From assembly GCF_901709675.1 (NCBI RefSeq), contig NC_051100.1, positions 4,338,001 to 4,402,000 on the forward strand: a stretch of DNA of 64,000 nucleotides. The letters are read 5' to 3'. Positions 1 through 12,500 of this stretch are shown piece after piece. A program made the translations under genes and the position numbers. This stretch comes from Syngnathus acus. Its lineage: Eukaryota; Chordata; Actinopteri; Syngnathiformes; Syngnathidae. Under the pieces are notes generated by a model. The model made no database searches. It was not told the DNA's origin and saw only the letters and a program-made list of their open reading frames with translations. Every line of letters begins with the position of its first letter. The first letter of the stretch is position 1.

Positions 1-2040
1 AAGGGGGCCAAAGCCCAAGTGAAACAAGAATTGGTTCCACTTTAAGTATTAATTGATTGGCTCGCCAGTATCCCTTACACACACACCTACACACAATGCA
101 GAGCACTCATTTCTCATCAATCTGGCTCTGCTTCATTTGCCTGTCGACGCCGCCGCCCCCCAGAGAGCCACGAGCTATCTGCTAGCAGAGCTTAGCATTT
201 GATCACGCGGTGTCAATATCAAACCTCGGGATTACACGCGGCTGTCGTCAATAGCCGTAATGGTTTTTACATGTGTTGAGGTTAACTCAGCCATTTAATG
301 TGCGCCGTACCTCTGAGATAATCGCTCAAAAAGAAGGGGGGGAGAAAAAAAAAAGTGAGGACTTAAAAATGTCACGCAAACCTCTGCAGACCTGAGCTTC
401 CGCGATGATCACACGCTCCACTCGGAGGCTCTTGTTGCATTTTTGACAGCTTATGATTATGGAAGAGACAATTTGCGCTATTCTTCAAGGTATTGCATTC
501 ACACACGTGTGATCAAGATTGTCTGCGCGTCACCAGAGATGCCATTATTGATCATAGCCCCTCATGTAAATTCTCTCAAGTGTTGATTAGGGAAGCGCTT
601 AAGAGTGTTCACTGTTGATCCTTTCAAGTCAGGAGACACTTTATTTGCTTTGGGATGCTCAGAAATTTGAGCAAAATGACATTTATGAACTCCCTTCAAC
701 GGTTATTTGGACCTGAGGGGCTGTTGGAGTGTCCGCTGTTGGGCTTGCTAATGCTACGTAGTAGCCTAACGCTAGCTTGGTTTCATCAAGTTCGGGAGCA
801 AATCTAACAACAGAATACGGTTCGGAGAACAGAGTAAACTGAATATGCATTAAGACATAATAAATTGTAAATCTCTGAAATGGGTCGACATGCACGTAAG
901 CTAGCACGCTCATCTGCATTAGCGGAAGTTAGCTCTGTGTGATAACCCCACTAGCTCGTATTAACCCTTGCTTATACCGACAAAAAAGTCCGTTATTAGC
1001 CTAAAAATCACATCCGAGCGTATATTTACAGAACATACATGTGAATAAACACCTGTTCAAATGTTTAATTGATCAACGCATGACCCTAATGCGTTTTTTC
1101 CTGTTTTAAGGTACTGTACTAATTGCGACGTTGTAATGGTGAAACTCCAGATCCAACTCTTGTCGCTGCGTGTGTCCACGGGAAGTCATGCGCTGGGAGT
1201 CTCGTATTTATTTTTCCCGACATATAATACTCTCCCGACTGTAACGGGTGCAAGTGACAGCTACGAAATCCCCCGCAATTTCCGGCGAATGAGGAGCCGC
1301 TCTATTAGACACATGATCACATGATGTGGGATTAGTGGACTGGAGTCTTCAAAGCTGCTATTACAACTCCCGAGATGTGATACGGGCCTCCCCGCCGCTC
1401 CCCGCAGGGGCGCGTGGCTCTTCCTCTGAGAATTACCTGACACCGGCGTGTCTGCGCGCCGGGAGACGAGCGTCGCCGTTCCGAGCGGAACAGCCCGACA
1501 TCAGTCGGATATGCTCGCGCCGTGCCGCGCTGAGCCAACAAGCCTCGCGTTTAATCCCCTCGTGTGCGAGCTGCCATGGTGGCTTTGGCGGGCCCGCATC
1601 ACAGAAAAGGAGTTTGGGGTGCTCAGGCTAGAATGATGGGCGATAAAGTGGATTACAGATGGAGAAATGCCATCAGCGTTGAATAGGGGGGACGGCTTCC
1701 GAATGTTCGTCGGGATTCACTTTTAGGTAATCGCGCTTGTATAAGCGCCGCTTGGCGGAATTAGGGCGGAGAAGCTTTTCCACGTTCGTTAAGTCGAGTG
1801 TGAGTTTAATGTGGTGGGGCGACGAGCACTTAAGTAGGCTTATATACAGTAGGTGCACCTTGACGCAGTTGACTTGAATTTATTCTGTCAACGAGCTTGG
1901 AACTCAATTTACTAATACAGTGTATTCAAGTTTTTACACTCAAGTGAATTGAAATGCCACAAATCAATTCCAGAAAACTAAATTCAAGTTAAAAGCAATT
2001 ACTGTATGTAGTATTCGTGTATTTGTGTTTGACTGTTCAT
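1..2040. other. Non-coding desert, left edge
   Basis: Unique sequence without a supported gene. A CpG-rich patch spans about 1380-1570. The open frames here lack family motifs and splice context. Confidence 0.6.
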
Positions 2041-2041
2041 T

Positions 2042-2067
2042 AAAAAAAAAAAAAAAAAAAAAAAAAA
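2042..2067 (+). repeat. A26 homopolymer
   Basis: An uninterrupted run of 26 A. I see no retroposed gene body next to it, so it cannot be called the tail of a retrocopy. Confidence 0.9.
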
Positions 2068-3531
2068 TTCAAGGCTAGCCCAAACTCATATTTTGGCTTC
2101 CTAAGGAACTTTTAAGTCAAGGTACAATTACTATATGTGCTGTTTACTTACTTAACTTTACTTTTCATGACTTTCTAAACTTAGAAACTGACTTTACTTA
2201 CTTGCTAAATGTAAACTTACTGGCTAACCTTACTGATGTAATCTACTTAAAGCGCAACAGCAGAGGGTGAACCGGACTTTTGATGTGTTGAAAATTAAAA
2301 CACATACATTAAAAAGCTGCAGTGATAATTGAAAGCACAATAATTTTGTTTTAGGAGCCACCGAGCGCGATTTTATGGTGGCCATCCGTGCAAACATTTC
2401 ACCGGAGTTTTATCACTCTGCTCACCTGTATCACAACAAAGAAGAAAAATGGAAAAATAAAAAACAAAAACAAAGAAACATAATTTTTTGAAGGTAACAA
2501 GAAAAAGTGTCTGCATTCTGAACTTGAAGTTACCTTTTCTAAAGCTGATCATTGGGAATTCGGACCTCCCAGCGCAAACGTTAACGGACTGAAATGCAGC
2601 TCTGGATGTAACAAAGGAAACAATACCAGGGAAGAGAGCCAAGACGGCAGAGCTGGCACGCCTGTTCCTGGGACCATGGGAATTTGGCTCCCAGAAATAA
2701 TGGGGTTGAACGAGGCCCAGCACCACTGCTACTGTAGCTGGGAAAATGGTGCACGGCGAGCCAGGCTCCATCCAGGGAGACTTAAAACAGCGGAGAAGGA
2801 GGGCGGAGGCTTGGGATGAGGAGGGGGGGGTGGCGACCAAATGAAATATACAGTGCGGCTCGCACCTCGCCGTGTGCGGTAAGAAGGACGGGAGAGCCCG
2901 TCTTGTGTAAATCAAAAACATTAGCCGGCTTAGTGCGAAGAAAACGCATCGCCGAGCAGGCGAGAGGAGAAAAATAAAAAGATAGTAATAGACGACCGCA
3001 TGTAAACGAGGCAGCCGGCCGCGTTGCGTTGTGGTCAAGGTGGAGGTAAACCATATATGTAAAAGTAGCGCCAGGCTCTCCAGCCTAATTAGGACAATAA
3101 AGGGTTATGGGCTAATGTATGAGTGCCATGCCAAAGCTAATGAATGCCTGCTATACCTTGTTTCCTCCCAAGCGTCCTTGGACTGTCATCTCCAACCTTT
3201 TGATGTTGTATCTGATTATCCAGGCAGCGATTAATCATGATTAAGTACGCACTGAAAGTCTCCAAGAGCCAAAGAGTGAGGGGAGGGAGGGAGGGAGGGA
3301 GGCAGGAGTGGGTGGTTGGACGGCAGGAAAGTTGCCCAGGTTCAGGCCTCCGTTCTGGGCAACGACGTCTGCGGCGCGTGCCAAGCGGCCACCGATAATG
3401 AGACGGCAAAGTAAAAATCACGGCGCATTTCAAAGTGTCGTGAAAGGAAAGCCGCTCGTTATCCAAGCGGCGGTGGAGGCGTCCAAGCACTAACGCCTCG
3501 CGCCTTCTGTGGTCGCAGTCGACTTGGACGC

Positions 3532-3560
3532 CGCCCGCCCGCCCGCCCGCCCGCCCGCCG
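3532..3560 (+). repeat. (CCCG)n tetranucleotide repeat
   Basis: Seven CCCG units continue into ccgccgcc. A (GGGA)n run lies nearby at 3281-3302. Confidence 0.9.
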
Positions 3561-4090
3561 CCGCCTCGCTTAAGCGTGCCCGCCGCTATCTGACAGCCAT
3601 TTCCGCGTGTTTTGTTGACACGGACGTGGCGCTCTCCAAAAACATTTCGCCGCTTTGATAGCCGATGATGGAAATATAAATGGCTTGGAGCGGAGCGAAG
3701 GTAGCCACCTCTTGGCCTTCATGCATTTCTAATGTAACCCGCTCGCACACGCACACATGCAAGGTGCTGGCTTCATTACGCCGAGATGCTTGCTGAGTCT
3801 TTTGCCAGGAGCCCGCCTGCCTTCTCAGCGAATAGATCGTGACCGGCGGGGCTCTCTGATACCTGCAAAGCGCCGGCCGTTTGCCCATGTGCCAAAATAA
3901 TCAAGTGGAGGCTCGCAAATGGCAGCTCGTGAAAGCATATTAACTATGGGAATAACCCGGCGTGACATGCGTCGCCCGCCTGCGTGATCAAATGAGGGGG
4001 CCGGGAAAATACTTTTTCCAGGTACGGTGCTGGCGATGACACCGGCTCAATCATGACTGCAATGCATGTCGGATGGGTGGGGGAGGACGA

Positions 4091-4109
4091 GGGGGGGGGG
4101 GGGGGGGGG
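4091..4109 (+). repeat. G19 homopolymer
   Basis: An uninterrupted run of 19 G. It is one of many long G/C runs in this window (see findings). Confidence 0.95.
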
Positions 4110-6774
4110 TCCGCCTTGTAGCGCGATTGGACCGCGCTACAATGAGCTGTTTTTTTTTTTTTTTAATGCTTTCTGACCTCTCTCTGTTAATGCATTTAGC
4201 ATTCGGGCCTCTCTCTAATGGCTTTCCCAGCGTGCTCGAGGCCGTTGCATGAAATGACGCACCAAAGGGTGCAGACCAGAAGTCGGAAATTATTGCCACT
4301 ATCAATAATATTGCTGTTTAAGTGGTCCGCTCGGAGTTTGGGCAAATAATACTCGCCTCTCTTACCACCCGGCAGTGAAAAGTACTTTAGGCGATGAGGT
4401 CCGAAGTGAGCGGCGGCTGTGGAAACCGCACCGCAGCGTGATGCTTTTCCTGTCAGAGCGCGTTTCTGTTCAACAGACCTCGGATTGGATTTTACGCCGA
4501 CGATTTATAGTTTCCACCTTGGTGTTTTTCTTCGCCGCTTTTCCATCAAATCTTTCGCCGAGCCGCCCACGCCGGTATTTGGAGCCTAAATGATGGTAAA
4601 TGATGTGTTCCGCATGTTGTGCAGGAAAACAAAACAACCCCCGATGACAAAGAATGCGCCGCAACTTCACATCTGCCGCCGGAGTGGAAAACGTCCTGAC
4701 CGCAAAGGCATAAATCAGCCGGCGCCTTGCACAATAGAGATGTACGGCGTGCGGAAAAATAAAAACGCAGGGGCAGTGTCGGGAGAGCAATGGAGGAAAT
4801 CAGCATATAATTGTTCGGACATTTGTCCGCGTGTCTCGCGCGCACGCGCGGGCGGCTTTGAAATGCGGATCCAAAGCCCGCGCACATTCCCTGAATCGCT
4901 GACACCCTCAGGACACGGGCTGGCCTTTGCGGAGGTGGAAGCCAAATATGAGTGTGAGAAGATGAAGCGGCGTCCTGGCCTATCGTCTGTTCTTGCTAGG
5001 TGCTCGCTGCCAATAAATATTTCATTTTGGAACAAAACATAGAACTTGACATCATTTCCCAGCCTCTTGTCGAAGGAGCGGCGTGACCGAGTAGTTTACA
5101 CCAGCATCTGCCCTCTCAACCTGGATGAGAAAAGTAGCGTGGACTCGGCAATCAGGATCATTTGTGCCATTAAATTAGTAGCTTGAGATTAAAAACGGAT
5201 ATTTTCCTGCCCTGATGTTGGAAGCAGATATTTAAGATGGGCCGTTGGGCTGTCCTTATTAATCAGATCCAATAGGTCCAGTTTTGAGAATATTTTAATG
5301 TCATGTATAATATCTACTATTCTGGAAATCGCTCCCTGGAAATACACAAATTCAGCATTTTTAAAAAATATATATATTAAAGACAAAGCAGAAAATTGCT
5401 ATCAAATTTATGTTCGTGTATTTAATCGTTTTTGGGTTTTTTCGTCTTCATGCTCGAGGTGAGGCTCCGCCTCCTTTTTTTTTTCTCCCTCTGACCGCAT
5501 GTCCCTGTCCTCTCCTCAGGTCTCACGCAGTGCTGAACTCTAGCCGCCAAGATTATTTATATAGCCCGTAATCGTAAACGAGTCTCAAAGGGGGCTTCAC
5601 GAGCCCACAGTTCACAAAGATCAACGACATCCCCTTGTCCAAACCTCCCCGTCCGAGAGGGAACAACTGAGACACCTGCAGGTCTCTTCTGACATCATCT
5701 TTTTTTTTTTTTTTGGGAGCATGAGCAGCTGCCCCCAAAAACATTTCTCCACGTAGGAGGTGTAAAAAGCATGGCGGCAACAACTAATGGATGCCACCAG
5801 ACAGGTACACAGGTCGTTTTTGGGAAGGGACGTGTGAAAAGGTAACACACTTGCTTTCATTTGAATGGTGGCCCGTGACGTCTGGAGCTTTATTTGGCAT
5901 CCGATGATTGGATTGGTTCTGACGAGCCGTCGCGGCGTCAACACGACTTTGCTAATCATTACGTCGCGTCGCTTTAACTACACTTACTGAAAAAGCCGAC
6001 AGAAGTGTTAATTACTCGCGCTGAGGCTTTTTTTGTTGTTGTGCTCCTTCAAGAGGATCGCGAGGCTAAACGGTTTGACCCCCCCGCCAAAGTTCTCCGC
6101 GAGACATGAAAGGACGCGGCGAAATCCTCGGTGAAAGCGGATAACAATACAATCAGCGCTTATTTTTCTCCCTTTCTCTCCCGTGCGAACGCTGCGGGGC
6201 TGTCTCGGCTTGTTGCGTTGTCAATCACCGTAATTTGGGCTCCATTTCCAAAAATAATTATCAGGTGAGTGGCAGCCCTTTGCCTGGAGTGCCAACTTGG
6301 TAGCGGCGTGCCCAAGAGTATTAATTATGCCGCTCAAAATATGAAGTCTTTTAATAGAGAGGCTGACGTGACATCATTGTTTTGGCATCTTTCTCCCCCC
6401 CCCCACCCTACAAACATGACAATCACGGGCGTCCCTCTGGTCATCAGCAGAAGATGAGGGGGGAATTGTCAGAGGAAGTTATTAACAGGCTGCGTACCGC
6501 GTGATAAAGTCAGCCAGACTCTCGCCGGTACGCCGCGTCTGTTGGCTTGCAAAAAAAACAACACAAAAATAAGAGCGAGCGGCGTCAACAACTGAGGGGA
6601 AAAAATGGAACAGTACTGAAAGCGACGCTGAATGTAGCCGCTGATGCGGGAGCGTCCGCTTTCATTCTCCGGCGCCGCCAATCAGCACTTTGCTTGCTTA
6701 GCTGCTTTCCGGAGTTGCGCTTGCTTCACATGCAGCGGCGATACTGCTCCCACGAAGCCCCCTAAGAGGCCCAG

Positions 6775-6990
6775 ACAGCTTCCAGGTCTCATTAGCATCC
6801 AGTAGCGGCTAATGCTGCCTTCCCTATTACTGTCGGAGGAGCTGGAATTCAGTTGGAGATGAGCGCAGCCCAGGGGGCTTAGGGTTGCCAGTTTAATTAG
6901 TGCCTGATAATTTCAATAATGAGTGACAATTCATTGGGGCTTTTTAGGTTGGCCCACTGTTTGAGTGCAAATCGATAATCCTCTGTTTCG
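6775..6990. promoter_or_regulatory. Enhancer-like motif-dense block
   Basis: Several homeodomain cores (cattagca, gctaatg, ttaattag, ctgataat, caataatgag, caattcatt) and ATCGATAATC occur in a repeat-free block. Such blocks are typical of vertebrate conserved non-coding elements. Conservation itself cannot be seen here. Confidence 0.3.
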
Positions 6991-7306
6991 TCGCCCCACC
7001 CCGCTTCTCAGCGGCAGATAAAGGCAAGCGTGGTTGCTTGCTGCTGTGTTGGGGTGCGTTGGGAGGGAAGGGACGGGGGGGGGGGGGGTCTATCCCTTTG
7101 CTGGAATTAAATGAAAAGAATCAACTTAGAGCATGTCCCTTTGAAACGGAAGCCTATGTGATTTGATTTGCGCTTATTGGATGAGCAGGTGGGTCTTTAG
7201 TTGCTGTTTGTGGGTGGGTCCAAAGCAAAAAACAATTTGCCTATGGAGTGATAAGCCTGCAAATTGCGGCACGGAGGTTAAGCGGTGCAGCTGAGCTATC
7301 TCAATA

Positions 7307-7325
7307 GGGGGGGGGGGGGGGGGGG
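7307..7325 (+). repeat. G19 homopolymer
   Basis: An uninterrupted run of 19 G; another of 14 G lies 220 bp upstream (7075-7088). Confidence 0.95.
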
Positions 7326-8352
7326 AATACGGCCACAACATTAGGACGCCTGTGCAATAAAGAAAAACGGACCCTATCAGGACATGAGCTCCAAAAGGGA
7401 AATTCAGGATAAGATTAATTAATGCTATAGTTTCATGGGCACTTAATTGATTTTTGGAGGGCTTGCTTTGCACTGGTGAAAAAATTCAATATTTAAGTTT
7501 TTTTTTTTCCTCACACTTTCTTTACTTTTTGTCTGGGGTTTCAATTTGACCAGTAACATGAGAAGGCTTGAAACACCTCCGTGAGGTTAGTGTTATCAAA
7601 AAGCCAAAGAAAAACATGCTGAATGAATTCGACAATGCTCCCTAAATTGGCTTTTTGGAAGTTTTTCTTTATATATATTTGTCAAATTTCAACATGGCCT
7701 CTGGGGCTTGCGTCGTATTAGCAGCACGCAAATGTGATTTAACGCGCCGTAAAAGCGCATCATAAAAAAATGAGAAATAATAATTGATCGAGACTCCGGG
7801 GCTTTAAAAAAACCAAAACGTGTTTACCTGCTCGCTCGACGAAGGTGTCGGGAGGCGCCGTTGTTTTTAGCGACTCGGAAGCTACTTTGCAGCTCGGCGT
7901 GCGCGCGATGAGGTGAGAGCCGAGTGGAAATTTAAAGCACTTGTCACGTACCGCCGCGATAATCACACCGGTGCGCGTGCGGGCGCTGTTGAAAAACAAA
8001 AGAATCAATTTAAGGTGTCGGCGCATTTAAAAACACCAATTAAGCGCATCGCACTCTCGGCCTGCAACGCGTGATGGCTGTGGAAACAACAGCTTGTGTG
8101 TGTGCGTGTCTTATATAGTGTCAGAAGAATCTCATTTTTACAGAATGTAATTTTTTTTCTGACCTTTGCATGCACTTTGGACCAGATAAATGCTCCATGA
8201 TATCCTTGACATGTGTTGACTCAGCAGGCTGTAGTCATGCTGACACCCCGGTGAGCAAATGAGCCAAATTAGAAGCATGACAGACATGACAGCCACGGGC
8301 TACATTACAGACTTGTCAAATGAATTTATATACTGGAAAAAAAAAGTCATTT

Positions 8353-8390
8353 TCCATCCATTTTCAAGAGCGCTGATCTTCATTAGTCGA
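8353..8390 (+). repeat. Short fragment of the same dispersed repeat
   Basis: tccatccattttcaagagcg followed by ctgatcttcattag matches the left end of the repeat at 33524-33678. Only the first 40 or so bases are present, so it is a truncated fragment. Confidence 0.4.
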
Positions 8391-8594
8391 GTATTTTAAC
8401 AACCACATAATAAAGTCCAATGAACTTAGCGCTAGCAAAAGCACCAGAGACGGCTAACAAATTACGCAATCGTGGATATTTGAACACAGACGGTCAAACA
8501 ATACACAGATAACAGAATCATTCTCACAGGCAGATATTCTTTGTCCTCTGCGATGAACATATTACTGCGGCTTACTGAGCAATTTGTGTTACAC

Positions 8595-8610
8595 TGCCCC
8601 CTGGTGGCTG
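8595..8610 (-). promoter_or_regulatory. CTCF-like motif
   Basis: TGCCCCCTGGTGGCTG is the reverse complement of CAGCCACCAGGGGGCA, a near-perfect match to the vertebrate CTCF core. The orientation is minus. Binding is inferred from the motif only. Confidence 0.5.
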
Positions 8611-8984
8611 CACCATGTCCATTGAATTGAAGTAAAAAAGGGGGGCGGCAAAGGTTTCAAATTGGGTCAAATTATTAGAACACAACAAAAGAAGAAGGCC
8701 CCTCGTCACTTTGACCCCCCATCTCCGAGTCCAGGAAGAAGCGCCATCTTCCCGCTGATACCGAAAACATCAAGAGGCTATCGATTGTGGGTTACTTTGC
8801 CAGATATCCCCCCCCCCCCCCCCCATTCTCCCCGCCCTCCCGCATGACATGCAGTTCAGCGCCCCCTTCGTGCTGGTCGGCGGTTGTCTTTTTAAATATT
8901 CATGACAAAGGTTTCTTCCCCTTTACGCTCGTGCTGCGGAATTTCTAATTGGCTCGTCATAAGACGTACAACATGCCCTTAAGC

Positions 8985-9110
8985 GGGACCGTAGCGGCGG
9001 TCATCTCCAAACAGGAATTCGCCGCAATTCAGCCACGGGGCTAATTAGCGATTAAAGCTAATGTTTACATGCTTTCTTTTTGCTTGATTCTAATGATTAT
9101 ATATATTTTA
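8985..9110. promoter_or_regulatory. Enhancer-like block with CTAATTAG and forkhead site
   Basis: The palindromic homeodomain site CTAATTAG (9041-9048), gcgattaaagctaatg and a forkhead TGTTTACAT (9062-9070) lie within 40 bp, followed by ttctaatgattat. Confidence 0.3.
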
Positions 9111-9234
9111 TTTCTTACCTGCGAGGCCAAGGGGATGCTCCAAGCCCGCGCTTAAATCGCTCCTTCCCGCCTTTGAAGCTTCAAGAGCTGGCCGTCCACA
9201 TCGTAATGACTGGGAGGAGAGCGGCAAAGCGCTG

Positions 9235-9560
9235 CTTCTGTGTAACAACATAATCATCAATTAAGGCAGGGGAAATGGCAAGAAGTGGGTATTTTAGCTC
9301 ATTAAAAAGGCCCAGAAGAAAAGGTGCGTGCGGTGGATTCCTATATATTTTGACTCCCCTCTGTCAATTGCCATCTTTTAGGCGGATTTTGTCTTTCATG
9401 ACGAGCGGAAAGGCGGCAAATGTAATTCAGGCACTCAGCGGCAGACGGTCCTAATAAGGGTTAAAATATGAATGACATTTTGCTTCTAGACGAGGTGGCA
9501 TGGAAATTGGATTGCCGCTGATTTGCTGCCTATTGTCTACCACCTCTCATGTCTGTGAAT
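9235..9560. promoter_or_regulatory. Enhancer-like motif-dense block
   Basis: This is repeat-free sequence with cataatcatcaattaagg, ctcattaaaa, gtaattcagg, cctaataagggtt and ggcatggaaattggattg. It is a candidate conserved element by composition only. Confidence 0.22.
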
Positions 9561-12500
9561 TATGCCAAATGTATTTTTTTTTTACCTTGCCCACCATTAT
9601 GGCTCAAATTAATGTCACCGAATAAGAATAACAGTGGGATTTTTTTGTTGTAGAGAACCAATTGTGTTTAAACTCATGAGTTTCACGCCATCCGCCATGC
9701 ATAGGTGATGTTATTTAAATTAAAGCCGACACCATAAATTGAAATTAGCGGCTAACAAGCTGTCACTTGCCCCCCCCCCTTCCTTTGAAAGAGTCACAAC
9801 AAGCATCTATTTGGTCCAATAAATGACGTTTATTTGATATTTGCCGATACCCGGTGGCTAATGGAGACCTGTGTGATACATCATGACGGCAGAACCACAA
9901 CAAGGACGTACATTAGCTCATGTCTTCCGCGGCGTTGCAGACATTAAAAAGAATAGCAGATTCCCTCAACTTCTTTGAGGATGCGCTGCCTTTGAGAGAA
10001 GCCTTCTTTTGAGCATATCCAAACGTTTTCATCTCACTCAAACAGCCCCTCCAACACACACACTTCCAATCTGTTTTCGGAACCGGAACGCCGGGCCTCT
10101 ACACAAATCGACGTTGAGATGGCAAACGTGAATGCTAAAGGCCTCATTTGAAGAAGCGCTTTCGTTTTTGTTTGAGCGCCACTGAGGCCTTAAACCTTAA
10201 AGTTTGATTTTAAGATCTCCATGTAACAAAACGTCAAATGTTCGGAATAGCTGTACACAAGCATCTATCTAATAGTTTGGACAGGGGGGAAAAAAAAAAT
10301 CCCAAAATATCTTAACTGTGGTGGGTGGGGCACAGTGTGAGATCTGGTAAAAACAACTAAGCACATATTTATCAAAGATGTTGCGAAAGGAATAAAGACT
10401 GTAATAACCCTGTAATACCTGTAAAAAAAACTGCAATAACAGTATGGAATTAAAAACTTGCAAAAGATACAGCAGCGAACCCGTTTTTGAGTATGCAGCC
10501 TTTCTCTCCCGCCCCCTTTTCCTTAATTGCTCATTAATGAGATGGAAATGTATTTCCGCCACAAAGTTGGAGAAAGATGCAGCCGACAAGAAGAGCTGTA
10601 AATCTAAACATTTGAAAAGGAATTAGTAACGGGAGCCTCCCATTCTTGTTCCCTGCAAAATTAATGCGCCGCATGTTATATTTATGACGGCGGCCAACTG
10701 TCATTCACTTTCGGCGAACGAGCAGAAATGAAAAGTGACAGCGGGCTCATCAAGAATGAATGCCATTGTATTCAAGCAAGAGTCGGGGAGGTAATAAATT
10801 GAAGAAGAAAAAAAAATACGACGCAGCCTTCCGCCGAGCTCTCCGAGATGCGCCGAATGAAGGAATGAGGCCAAGCGTGCGTCAGAAAATGCCGAGCAAA
10901 GTAAAACTTTTTTTTTTCTCGCCGTTCAACCCGGATTGCGAGGTTTTAATAACACAGAAGTGACTTTTTGTTTTTGTGCTAGCTCAGATCTCCGCATAAT
11001 TGCCGGCCCGCCTGATTAAAAGCGAGAGGTTTAGATCTGACTGCGCCGCAGCTAAATGGTCAGGTTCCCATGTGAGGCAAATAAATGAAATATTAGTTGA
11101 TTACATATTTAAATCTCTCTCCCCAGGCTGTCTTTTAGCCTCTTTTTTTTTTTTCTTCACTTCTCAGGCTGGGTTTGCATTATAATGTTCACCAAACTGT
11201 TTTCCCAAGTAATGGCTTGCAACAACGTGGTCCTGCGCTCTCCTCCCCCACTTGCCGCATTTGGGTGGAGATTTTCATAACAAATTACTGGCACGCTGAG
11301 GGAAGGCCTCAGACTTCCTGAGGAGGCAGAAGGGAGGAATTCATCTTTTGCGCGCTTCCAAAAAGTTGAATATTGCCTGCGCAACGTCCTCGCCGACACG
11401 TCCGCTGGAGGCGATAAGTCGGACTTGTGCAACATTTGCAAATCCATATCGCGGGGCTCCATCTATTTTTTTTTTTTTTCCAGGTGACGGGCTCCGTCTT
11501 TTAATAGCCCTCATCGGCATAATAAGTCCAAGGTCGCGTTTGAAATTCCGGCCTTGCTTTGCCGCTTCATAATCTAAATCGTATCCGTCAAATCGCTGAC
11601 GTCTCAAAACAAACAGGGGAGGACGCCGCAGCTTCTGGGGGCCCTCGGAATAATGGCGGAGGGCGGTCCCGTCGCCGCCGCCGCCTCCCGTCCTATCTCA
11701 GGTGTGTGATTAAAATCAATTAAATCACTCCTCTGGTGTCAAGCGCCCGACTCCCACCCCCCCTTCCAATCTTCTGACAAATGAAACGGCGCTTTAGGAA
11801 GACGAGGGATGGTCCTGGTCCTGTCGTGGCTGGGCTCATATTCACAAATGAGATTAAGATTGGGCTGCGCAGGGATTTCAAAGGCCTGTTTTCCATAAGC
11901 GCATGAAACAGCCTGTGAAGCCCGTGTAGGCTACATTAAGTAGACTTGAAAGTGTCTGGAGCACAGATCAGCTCCCAGCCCACAGTCAGAGTAACTAGCT
12001 GGAAAGAAAGGCGCTCGAGTGTGTGTGCGTGCATGTGTGTGGGAGTGGGGGGGCATTTACCTGCATCCACAGTGGGCCAATTTCCTGAGTGGAAGTTGGA
12101 GGAAAAATACTAAATAAATCATATAAAAAATGGCCAGTTGCTGCTGCTTCTTCTGCAGCAAGCTTCATAAAACGTGACGGGCACGCAATGGACATGAAGC
12201 ACACACAATGTGGGTGGAAAGTAATAAGGGGAATATACTTTGTTATTGTAGGTTTGTTTGTGTCAATTATCATGTGATTTACTGCTATCACTTTCTGCAT
12301 TATATGTTCAAAAATAATATTTGGAGTCAAATGTGGGTTTTTTTCAATTTCAGGTTAAAACTAATCATTTTTCAATCAAATTTTTTAAAAGTTATTATAT
12401 TGGGCAATTAAGAGAATTATTTTAAGTGACTTGGACAACTTTGACTGAAAATATCTTTTAGAATAGTGACATGAAAACATTATATATATAATAATTGTGT

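Larger units (their letters stand above)
2068..6774. other. Non-coding desert
   Basis: Unique sequence with GGGA and CCCG repeats, a G19 run, T14 tracts (4151-4164, 5701-5714) and several G/C-rich patches. The 221-residue minus-strand frame at 2373-3038 has no recognisable domain and is taken as chance. Confidence 0.6.

Noticed and set aside
2042-2067. A26 run as a retrocopy or SINE tail
   Set aside because: No gene body, SINE promoter boxes or target-site duplication were recognised beside it.
2373-3038. 221-residue open frame on the minus strand
   Set aside because: It has no recognisable domain, a composition of mixed hydrophobic and aromatic low-complexity stretches, and no splice sites or promoter. 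It is probably chance.
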